Assembly: GCF_000002985.6 (NCBI RefSeq)
Contig: NC_003279.8
Location: 5,270,001-5,334,000 of the forward strand
Origin: Caenorhabditis elegans
Lineage: Eukaryota > Nematoda > Chromadorea > Rhabditida > Rhabditidae
DNA: 64,000 nucleotides
Reading direction: 5' to 3'
Below, one piece after another: positions 1 to 9,051 of this stretch. The translations under genes and the position numbers were made by a program. A model generated the notes under the pieces. It ran no database searches. It had not been told where the DNA came from and was given only the letters and a program-made list of their open reading frames with translations. Position 1 is the first letter of the stretch. Each line of letters begins with the position of its first letter.

Positions 1-934
1 GACTTTCGGAATATCTGGGACTGGTGATGCAGCTGCCGGTGGAAGGGTAACATCTGATGCTCGCTTTTCCAGGTCTTTGTGAGAAGTTTTCTTCTCTTCT
101 TTCTTCGATGATGGTTCGCTGTCTTTGTTACTACCTTTAAACTTGGCCAGTATATCTTGGAAACAGTTCTGAACAAAATAATTGATTTTTGTAAACGGAG
201 AACACTAACCAAGGAAAGACCGGCGAGCTTTTTAACATAGACATCGCTTTCTGTACGACAGTTATCAACTGTATTTTTCAGGTCCACGAGCATTTTCTTT
301 CTTTTCACGAATTCGGTGCAACTGTTGGCATTATCAAGATACGAAGCCACATCAGCCTGCAACCAAGAGTATGGTAACGGTAATAAATGTTCAAGTACTA
401 ACCACTGGAAGATGTGGAATACCGAAGTCGTTGGTGATCATGAAATCAGTTGATTCGTCAATATCAAGAAATGCAAGTGTCTGGTAAATCAGTCCCATAT
501 CTTCACCAGTAGAAGCCGATTTAATCTGAAATGTTTCTTGAGAATTGATTTCATACTCACTGTAACTCTACCGCTAATTTGTAGGCTCCCTCCGCCTGAT
601 CAGAATGATTCTTGTGGCTGCCCGTGAAGATGCATGCCGAGCAAAATACTTTTTCATGTAAATAAAAGTCGAACGGCGAAGCATATTTCTTGTTTCCTTT
701 GAAAACTCCAGCGCACTTTTCATGTCGGCAGACAAAGAGAAGTTTGTGTGGCACGAGGTCCTTGCATTTGTAGCATCTTGCGGCGTTTTCAGTCCATCTT
801 GAACGGTTGACCGCACCCGAAGACTGATCTGGATCCGCTTCTGAATTTTCGTCCCCATTGCTAGAAGCAGTCTTTTCCAGAGAAAGTTGGACCGAATGAT
901 CGCGACTGCTGTGTACACTATCAACACAGCTCAT
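1..934 (-). CDS. Cys/His zinc-binding protein, 3' end cut by window
   Basis: Four exons can be read on the minus strand: 572-934, 403-525, 210-356 and 1-168, all in phase 0, and the gene runs out of the window. The start ATG at 934 is the first in a frame opening MSCVDSVHSS. Residues about 54-110 carry C54-x2-C57, C69-x4-C74, H93-x4-C98-x2-C101 and H107-x2-H110. This spacing resembles a B-box or related zinc-binding module, probably binding two zinc ions. The following exons are hydrophilic, with a likely helical stretch (residues about 165-210), then a Lys/Glu/Ser-rich tail. The first donor is read as GCG|GTAGAG because the nearby better GTGAGT breaks the frame; this is the weakest junction. 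A TRIM-like or ubiquitin-related adaptor is possible, but no RING finger is visible, so I assign no function. Confidence 0.72.
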
Positions 935-1372
935 TTTATCTGAAAAAATTGGGATAATGAACTATAATGTTTAGATATTAAGGTAGAAAATTATAAGCTC
1001 GAAAAATATTAATGGTTCCTCCAAAGTATCCTTCGTTTACTAAAAATTGCGATTATTTTAATATTAAATTGAAATAAAAAAGAAAATATAGCGTTGCGAA
1101 AATGATGAGAGAAACTTTAAGAGAAAAATCCTAAAAACTATTTCGATAGAGCATCATTGCAATGTACGCAATTTTCCTAACAGTGTTTGCGGACTTTGCC
1201 ATTGTCTACCGTAGTATGGTTTTATTATTAAATATTACTGTATTATTAATAATATGTTAATTTATTAGCTAAAATTCAAGTTTATAATATTTTATTTTGT
1301 CACATATTTTGAAAAAAATTTTAAAAATTAAAATTTAATGGCGTTGATAAAAAATAAGTTAATAAATTCAAT
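935..1372. other. intergenic, AT-rich
   Basis: This gap lies between two minus-strand genes. It should hold the 5' leader and promoter of the zinc-binding gene and the 3' UTR of the acidic-protein gene. I see no further coding pattern, repeat or RNA gene in it. Confidence 0.5.
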
Positions 1373-2031
1373 TTATGCAATGATTTCTGGTTGAGTGGAT
1401 TGGATTGAAGTCAGAAGCCCGTTTGAAAATACGTCGACTCTTTCCTCTGCTTCGTTGAGATCAAAATTGGAAGTGGTATCGTTCGTTTCAACGTTTTCTT
1501 GCTGCTCATTTGTATTGTTGGCTGAAAAAGCAACATTAGGAAAAATCGAAAAATCAATTTCAAATTAACGAACTCACATTCCGTTTCCTTCTCAAAAAGA
1601 TTCTCCAAAGTGTCTTCTTGATCCACTTGTGCCTCCTTTTCAGGTATTGGAAGCTCCTCGTCTTTTTCAGTAGACTTCTCGAGAGCAACAATTTCGTTTT
1701 TCTTTTCATCACTATCCTTCAAGTTTTGGTCGTTTTCAGATTGTTCATGAACAATTTCGTCTTGCTCCTCAATCTCTTCCTCGTCAATTTCATGCTCAAA
1801 CTCGATATTTTCTTCTTCCGCCTCTTCATCCTGGACCTCACAAGTTCGCTGAACTTTTACTTCTGGTTCAAAATCATCTTGGAGCTCGACGGCTGGTCTT
1901 TTGCGTTGAGAAAGAAATCCTGAATCACCAGTTTTTGTAAAATCGTAAAAATATTAAAGTACAGATGATAACTCACCAATGGCTTTTCCGATAGGATTAG
2001 ATCCCTCTGGTGTGGATAGAAGGCTTCCCAT
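1373..2031 (-). CDS. Acidic Glu-rich protein, 181 aa
   Basis: Three exons (1977-2031, 1578-1919, 1373-1521) join in phase to give 181 aa ending in TAA. The start is chosen because a TTTCAG acceptor lies only four bases upstream (2035-2040), typical of spliced-leader addition. The N-terminus is MGSLLSTPEGSNPIGKAI. The rest is dominated by Glu, Asp and Lys with several EEEE-like runs and is probably disordered. MG followed by S/T-rich residues is compatible with N-myristoylation, but this is only a motif. I do not recognise a domain. It sits 980 bp upstream of the next minus-strand gene's stop codon, so a shared operon is not evident. Confidence 0.78.
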
Positions 2032-2127
2032 AGTTCTGAAATTGAAATACTTGTTTCTTATTATTCATCTGATGAAGGCTTAGAAGAATTTAGAGCGAGG
2101 AGAACTGCTATGTATCAAACACCGTAA

Positions 2128-2365
2128 TTTTTGCGCCAAAAATACGGTAGCCGGTCTCGACATGATCGACCTTTATTGAATGCAGAAATGGTGTGCGCCT
2201 TTAAAGAGTACTGTAACTTCAAACGTTAGTTGCTGCGGAACTTTCATAAATTTTTCTCACGATTTTTTATGAATGGTATTACGGTACTCTTTAAATGTGA
2301 ACTTTTTGCAATTCACGAAAATTTGTCGTGTCGAGATCGTGCACCGTACTTTTTGGGCAAGATTT
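2128..2365. repeat. Foldback repeat, GTCGAGA family
   Basis: The left arm (about 2133-2215: GCGCCAAAAATACGG, then GGTCTCGAC, then CCTTTAAAGAGTACTGT) and the right arm (about 2281-2365, reverse complement) pair imperfectly over roughly 80 bases. A second copy of the family lies at about 16,915-17,240. The core with a reversed GTGTCGAGACCG is typical of a widespread C. elegans palindromic repeat. No coding capacity is visible. Confidence 0.7.
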
Positions 2366-3011
2366 CGCATCTTGGTACTTCAAACTTTTTAGACTTTAAA
2401 AAACACGTATACGTATAGACATAAGGCAGACACGTACGACTGAAGAAGTGCCTGCCTACTATGGAATGCCTAAAATTAATAAAAATTATCGTTGATCAGC
2501 TGCACTTTTGAACATTTTTGGATAGTTTTTAAGAGTCAGGAATGTTTTTGGCTCATAAAATTTCCAAAAGAATATAAAATTTAGGATTGAAGACTTGACA
2601 TACGACGGACGACGAAAACAAAGACACTGAGGGAGATCGAGAGAATTAGAAGTGGAAAAAAGATTGAGAGGATGAAAAGAGAAAAAGAAAATGGACGACT
2701 GCAGCAGCGGCCAGCACACGAGGACAAATGTTCACCCGGTGTGAACGAGAAAAAGGATAAAAATTAGAGAAAGAGGAGGAAAGGAGAATGATTATGGGTG
2801 CAAAAAAGAAGACTGAGGTTTATATTTGCATTGCAAGACTTGTTTGACAGGAAACTGATTTCATTTCAAACTTTAAATTCATCGTCAAAATATATGTAGG
2901 AATGCGTAAATAGTTGTTAGGAGATTGAGTAGTTTTAGGGGGAATATTTTACAAAATCATGGGGGAAACTCAATAATATACAATCGTGCAGTAAAAATAT
3001 ATAAAACTGGT
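2366..3011. other. intergenic; short GCCTGCC-type repeat and GA-rich tract
   Basis: Around 2420-2470 there is a small inverted pair (AAGGCAGACACGT and GTGCCTGCCTACT), the same flavour as the repeat in the cln-3.2 intron near 8.3 kb. A purine-rich GA tract follows (about 2610-2815). The end nearest 3011 should be the 3' UTR of the next gene. Confidence 0.45.
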
Positions 3012-4208
3012 TTAATATCCACAGCTGCGAAGATGCTTGTTCTCTGGACTGCGCATCATCACTTCATGCGATTCATTGAGATACCGAGCAACCGAATTGT
3101 TCTTCGAATCGTCAAATTCATCATTTCCACTGAGCATTGACTCATCATTGGCTGGTGGTGGAAGCTCTCTCAGCATTGGTGGAAGACGAGCAGTTGAGAC
3201 TTGGAATGGAGGAGCAGAAGTTTTCAATAAGCCGTCAAGCTCGGCGTTGAGCTGGAAATAATTATAATAGAACGATATGGGGATATATCAATATATCAGT
3301 ATACCTGCTTCATTCCAGCAACTTCTTCCGATTTCTCATCTCGCTTATCCGGCAGTATCAGCTTGACATCAGCCATATACGTCAACGATGAGTTGGAAAC
3401 CGGGTTAGATTTCGTCGAGATTGGTAGTGGCTCAGTAGCAGTTGGAATGTCACAATCGACTGGAAGTTCACGACTCTTCGCATCACACGTATTTTGAGAA
3501 TCCTGAAGATATTTCAATTATTTTAGTTTCGTTTCATAACTAGAATATCCTTACCACTTCTTGACAGAATTCAGCCGAGTAAACTGAATTGGTGAGTGAA
3601 TCCACGTGTTGAAGCACCGAGCTTGTCCCGTCAATAGTCATAGACTCCAAACGAGATTTAATCGAATCTGAACCGACGAGGCTGCGAGTGCTACTGCTGC
3701 TCTCAGGAGCTTGCGGAACAGTGCTTGGTGGTGATCCCATGTAAACTTCTGAAATTTTCTCAATAACATTCAATAATTTTTTTTCTAAACTAACTGTCAC
3801 TGGGCTCTCGGTAAGGAAGCGAGTCGGTGATAACTGTCCGACGATCAATCTCAGAACCTTGGCCTACAGTCGATCCTTCTCCTTCAGTGACGATATCGGC
3901 TGGCGCAGTAGGAACTGAAAATTCGTCATTAAAATTTTATTTGTATCATGGTTTCAGACAACTAACCATGGAAGATAGCCGGGGCGGATGTATCAGCCAG
4001 TTGACTCCGTTTCTTTTCCTTTTTCGCAGCTTTTCGTTCCGATTTCGTCGATTTTCGGCTCATTGTGGAGATCAAACTTCCGTCGGCAGTGGGTGCCACT
4101 TCATTGTTTGGAAAGTAAGCATGAGTCTGAAAATTATTAAAAATCGATAAAATAGTAAACATAAAACCTTACCGATAATCCGAGAAAACGCTTGATACGA
4201 CGCAGCAT
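3012..4208 (-). CDS. Ser/Pro-rich protein of unknown function, 315 aa
   Basis: Six exons (4173-4208, 3967-4126, 3795-3914, 3555-3748, 3305-3502, 3012-3251) keep phase throughout and end in TAA. The first exon encodes MLRRIKRFLGLS, a short basic amphipathic start. It is followed by a Lys-rich stretch (SKRKSTKSERKAAKKEKKR-like, residues about 35-53) that could be a nuclear localisation signal. The remainder is rich in Ser, Pro, Asp and Glu with no transmembrane segment and looks largely disordered. No known domain is recognised. By position next to cln-3.2 I believe this is the gene named C01G8.1 in C. elegans, but I give no symbol. Confidence 0.75.
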
Positions 4209-4769
4209 TTTTCGATGGGATTGTGAAGGTTCGAAGTTTGCAAATGAGAGAATTTTCAATCGAAAGATTAAAACTCAATTGAAAGGAAAAACTGTTTACA
4301 TTTTTTCCCGCGTTTTATTTACGAAATTCAAAAAATGGCGGCGATAATGTTCTTACACTTTTGCAATGCAGAAACTGTCAACTACAGTAGCCAGAAAAAT
4401 TAAAATTTACATACCTAGTTTTGAGTTTGAATTTAATTGTTTTTTCTTTACTTTGGATAAATATAAAATAATTCAGCGATTAAAAAAGGATTCAAAAAAA
4501 TCTCAACTTCTTTAATTTAAATTTGTTTAATAAAAAATATCGTTCTTTCGCAGAAAATTCCGGTTTTCTCTGTTCATTTAATAAGCTGAAAAAGCCTGAA
4601 AACTGAAACGTTAAAGTTTCGTTGAGCTTTTTTACATTAAAAAGTTTATGAAAACCCAATTATTTAACTTTTAAAATAACAAAATGGGAAATATCGTTTG
4701 GCAGTTTACGATTCTGAATTTTATTTATGTACATGTAAATTTACAAGAAAAAATTTAAAAATAATTATA
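4209..4769. other. intergenic, AT-rich
   Basis: This gap holds the 3' UTR of cln-3.2 and the upstream region of the next gene. No coding pattern or repeat stands out apart from the polyadenylation signal listed separately. Confidence 0.5.
4720..4725 (-). terminator. AATAAA polyadenylation signal of cln-3.2
   Basis: The minus strand reads AATAAA about 45 nt after the cln-3.2 stop codon (4770-4772). The distance suits cleavage just downstream. Confidence 0.65.
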
Positions 4770-7700
4770 TCACATTGGCATTGAACAAATACGATTATGA
4801 ACCGGCATGGCAAGAAAACCAGCAAAAACGATTCCAATCGTGTCTGAAATCGAGACAACGCCCATCGAAAATTCTCGGGAATCGGCGGGAATCTGCAATT
4901 TTGAATCCAATTTTCAGAAAACAAAAGTTTCCAAGAAAACCTCTTTATGAACAGCACGGAACGTGTTAACATAACTGGCTCCTCCAAGTAATCCTTCAAA
5001 AAGAATTACAAGAAATGCGATCAAAATATGAGGAAGAAATGAGTAGATTGCAGTTATAGTGAAGAATCCAGCATTGAAAATCTGAAATCAAAATATTTTA
5101 ATTCAATTTTTCGGACAAAAACTAAATACCTGAAGAACAGCTAGACTTTTAAGATATTGTGTTGGAATTGTGACGTAGTTTGATGAAGATCTAGATATAA
5201 ATACTCCAAGTTGATAGGTAACTTGAAACCATCTATATTGGCTCTCTGAGCTCATTGAAAAACCATGGCTACAGTCGAATTCCAGCAATTCCAACTGCAA
5301 ACGAATGAGAAAATTCATTTAATTTAAGATTTTGTTTCAAAATAAACCTAAATTCTCTAGGCAAATACTGTTTTACTACTTGATATTTTACTACGTATCT
5401 CTTTTACTACAACATCTCTTTTACTACGGAATCTCTTTTACTACGAATTCCGCATCTAGATCTTTTACTACAGTTAGCTCTTTTACTACGTGATATCTTT
5501 TACTACGATTTGACCACATAGATCTTTTACTACGGAAAATACTTTTTTACTACCTCATCTTTTACTACGTGGATGTTTTACTACGTTTTACTCTTTTGCT
5601 ACTGACGTATTTTTACTACGTGGAGGGACACTGTTGGGTTACTGTAGTTGTATCGTGTGAGTAACAGTTTTCAGATTATATAGTATAGTTTTTTATTAAT
5701 TTCTAGAAATTTATTCACTATGAAAAATTTTTTTACTACAATGGCAGGGATTTTATTTTTCACTATTTTTCGTATCTTTTGCTACGAATTGCTAGTGGAG
5801 AAATCCTGTTGGGTTACTGTAGTGGTACTGTGGGAGTAATTAACTTTTTTCGCGTAACCAACAAATTAGTTCCATATCCGTTGATTTATAAGTTTTTAAA
5901 ATGTAATAAACAACATTCGGGTTCGGTCAGTTATCGGCCAGATGTTTGAAATTTAGACTTCAACTGAAATTTAGAAACTTTTGATCAAAAACTTCAAAAA
6001 TGTTTATTTTGCATTTATCAAATCTTGTATAGAATAAGCTGTTTATTGTTTTCGATCAACTTGAATGTTTATATCACGATTTTAGATTAAAACAACGGAG
6101 ATATGGTTTCAAAAGTGTGTTCACAAAACTCTTTGACTCCGAGTACCGATAACTCCGCGAAAAAAAATTGGTTAAAAATGTTCAACTGACAAATTGTAGA
6201 CCGTGCTATTCAACAACTTTGTAGTTGAAATCTTTTTGACAAATAAATTGACGACCGAGATAGGAGTGTTAAAAGCGAGACTGCATTCTCATATGTACCG
6301 GACCTACATTTTTCAGAAAATCTTTTGAGAAACATTTATAGAAGATTTTTCAAATGTAATAAATGTTTCTGGAAATTTTACAAGTTTTACAAGAAAGCAA
6401 GAGATCATGCCGTTTTTTTTTAAATTTCTAGATCCAAATGGCCATAATAAGTTCTGCTCATTTCATAGTGAATAAATTTCTAGAAATTAATAAAAAAACT
6501 ATACTATATAATCTGAAAATTGTTACTTACACAATACAACTACAGTAACCCAACAGTGTCCCTCCACGTAGTAAAAATACGTCCGTAGCAAAAGAGTAAA
6601 ACGTAGTAAAACATCCACGTAGTAAAAGATGAGGTAGTAAAAAAGTATTTTCCGTAGTAAAAGATCTATGTGGTCAAATCGTAGTAAAAGATCTATGTGG
6701 TTAAATCGTAGTAAAAGATATCACGTAGTAAAAGAGCTAACTGTAGTAAAAGATCTAGATGCGGAATTCGTAGTAAAAGAGATTCCGTAGTAAAAGAGAT
6801 GTTGTAGTAAAAGAGATACGTAGTAAAAGATCAAGTAGTAAAACAGTATTTGCCAATTCTCTAAAATGATAACTGCGACTAATCAGGAACTCGCTCCACC
6901 CACTTTTGAACCAATCAAATAGAGTGGGGCGGAGTTCAAATACGCTGATTGGTTCCAAAATGAGCTTGGCTTCTCATTTTAGAGGGAATTCAAACAGGGT
7001 ATTTAGCCCAAAATGAATCTATCTTTTATTCTGTATTGATTTTTTCGTTTTTCGTGGTATTATTAAACAAAGCATTTTTTGGATTTTTTTCAAAGTATAA
7101 CTTACCAATCCCTGATTAATATAGTACTCTGCTAGATAAACTGATATCAATGGAATCATAAATTTGAGCAACGGGAGCACTCGTTCCAATGTAGTAGAAG
7201 TTTGACGTCTTCTTGAAGTCACATCAACGCTATTTTCCCGATCTTCCCGTATTCCTAAAAGTCCTTCTTCTTCCTCAACTTCTTCTCTTCTCATATCATC
7301 TGCCGGAATGAAATCTCCGGTGACTAGCCACGTGGATGGTTGAAGAAAGTGTGCTCGTTGGACACTGTGTGGAATTTTGAGAATCGACCAATAAGAAACC
7401 GAAAAGAGTGCCGGAAGTGTGAGCATTATGAACATTGTGTGTTTTGGTGAAATTGCGAGAAGTTTCGAATCGGTGAGCAAAGCATATGCAGATGCTCCGA
7501 TAAGACCTGCTCCGCCAGTTCCAGAAGACCACGACGCGACGACAGTTCTAAAAAAAATGTAATTTTTATCCTTCTGCTATATAATTTTGTGATTTTATGA
7601 GGAATGAGCCGCACAAAACATTAAGCGTCTTGAAACAGTACAGTAACCAGGACAGATTTTTAAAACAGCTATTTATTTTTTGTTATTTTTATTTTAAAAC

Positions 7701-8698
7701 GGAGTGTTTTCAAAGTTTTTAATTTTATTTTTCGAGGCCAAAAAACCGAAAAAACCTATTAAACTTTAAATGTTTTTGTGTTTTGCTTTTTTTTTGTTGC
7801 AAACATCCGGGAAGCGGCTACTGTACTGCTTAAAGACGCAGCCCATTTTGCACTGTTTCAATTTTAAAATTTTTCGTTCGTGGTGAGAGACTCACGATGG
7901 GTAATTTGAACTCAATGCCAGATATGAAATCTCTCCGAGACCACTACCGAAACTTGCCAGCACAACTCCTGAAAATCTAATTTTCCCCAGTATTACTGTA
8001 ATAAACAAACCGAAAAGTGCCAAAGCTGTTGAATCACTAATTCCAACAATCAGAAAACTTGATGCTTGAAGTAATACGACGATTGAGTGACGAATTCTTT
8101 AAGAAATGTTTTTTAATAGAAGATAAAACGTTACAAACCCAAACGGTACCCGATGAATGAACATGGGAGCTGTGATTTTGATCAAAAGTGCTGGAATTAT
8201 GTCAGCAAGAAGAACAGATCCAGTTGACATCATTTGACATTCTCGTGTTGTTACATGTTCCTGTTAAAATGGGTGTTTGTAGTGTGAGACTTATGGGTTT
8301 TCATGCCTGCCTGCCTACCTGCCTACCAACTTTTAATTTATTGTATAAAATTGCAACTCCGATTTTTTACAAAAATTATTCCAAAGTTCATGGCAATTAT
8401 TTAAAAAATCTCTAAAATTATGTTTGCTAAAATATTCGTTTGTATTTTGCCAGTAGGCACAAGGCAGGCAGGCGTCTCCATATCAAACCTACTCGACACG
8501 GTTTTTCGATATGTTTTGCATCTTTTTCGAGAATATCTTTGGCAGCACTGAGCATTACTACGTAGGCGAAGTTATTGCATAATCCGAGAAGCCTGAAGTT
8601 ATATTTTCTTCCAGATTCAGAATATTTATTCCTAAAACCAACCAAAATGCCACCGAATTCCTGGGTGGCCGCCTTCCTCCTCCGCTTGCCACATCCAT
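4770..8698 (-). CDS. cln-3.2: CLN3/battenin family lysosomal membrane protein, 435 aa
   Basis: Nine exons (8643-8698, 8493-8592, 8139-8260, 8011-8096, 7896-7968, 7106-7547, 5130-5294, 4941-5081, 4770-4892) join in phase to 435 aa, close to human CLN3 (438). Family hallmarks are visible: WLLGLCNNFAYVVMLSAA near the N-terminus, STGSVLLADIIPALLIK, SWSSGTGGAGLIG, VYLAEYYINQGL, QYRWFQVTYQLGVF and FEGLLGGASYVNTF. It is a multi-pass protein of lysosomes and endosomes; loss of human CLN3 causes juvenile neuronal ceroid lipofuscinosis. An acidic loop with an EEVEEEEGLLGI stretch could act as a dileucine sorting signal (inference). The start is supported by a TTTCAG acceptor at 8709. The 1.8-kb intron 5295-7105 carries a long-TIR element, and intron 8261-8492 carries a small inverted repeat. 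The C. elegans genome has three cln-3 genes; the choice of cln-3.2 rests on the neighbours. Confidence 0.95.
5360..6854. mobile_element. Long-TIR foldback element with 9-bp target duplication
   Basis: The element starts GGCAAATACTG (5360) and ends CAGTATTTGCC (6854). It is flanked on both sides by the same 9 bases, AATTCTCTA (5351-5359 and 6855-6863). The arms, about 5360-5722 and 6458-6854, are nearly perfect inverted repeats. The outer part of each arm is built from irregularly spaced copies of TTTTACTACG: I count about 13 on the left and 14 on the right. The right arm has one extra unit of about 27 bp. The middle (about 5723-6457) has no ORF of 60 codons or more, so the element is non-autonomous. 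Long TIRs with a 9-bp duplication fit Mutator-like elements; the exact family is not established here. It sits inside an intron of cln-3.2. Confidence 0.88.
8303..8475. repeat. Small inverted repeat, GCCTGCCTGCCT type
   Basis: Left arm 8305-8327 (GCCTGCCTGCCTACC...) pairs with right arm 8450-8473 (...GGCAGGCAGGC) across about 120 bases of AT-rich sequence. It lies inside intron 2 of cln-3.2 (8261-8492) and occupies most of it, as a MITE-like insertion would. Confidence 0.65.
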
Positions 8699-9051
8699 TC
8701 TGGAATTTCTGAAATTGTCTCAAATTAAACCAATAATTATATTTTGAAAAATATCTCATCGTTCGTTTCGTTTTTATGAATTCGCAACAAAAAAAAAAGA
8801 TTGTTTTGAAAGCAGTTTACATTTTCTCAAATTCAATTATAATATTGAAAGAACAAACAATCTAAAAGACACGTAGGGATTCAATTTTCGCAGAATTGCA
8901 TATCTGTGTGCGGGATTCAATAATTACAACTTATGTCACGTGAAGAAAATGAAATATGGGCTTGAAGTGAACGGGGAATGGGTGGTTGTCAAAAACCGGA
9001 ACAATTTAATATATACAACAAAGAAAAAATGAAAATATTTTTCAGCAATAT
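8699..9051 (-). other. intercistronic gap between dhs-1 and cln-3.2
   Basis: Only 353 bases separate the dhs-1 stop from the cln-3.2 start, and a spliced-leader-type acceptor (TTTCAG at 8709-8714) precedes cln-3.2. This spacing is compatible with an operon but is at the long end of the usual range. Otherwise the stretch is AT-rich without recognisable features. Confidence 0.45.

Noticed and set aside
4721-4999. 92-codon minus-strand ORF at the end of cln-3.2
   Set aside because: The true last exons run in another frame and match the CLN3 C-terminus (SISDTIGIVFAGFLAMP); this ORF crosses their intron.
5370-5640. TTTTACTACG array considered as a CRISPR or satellite array
   Set aside because: Spacers are irregular (a few to about 20 bases) and the array is mirrored in the opposite arm; it is part of a transposon TIR, and the host is a eukaryote.
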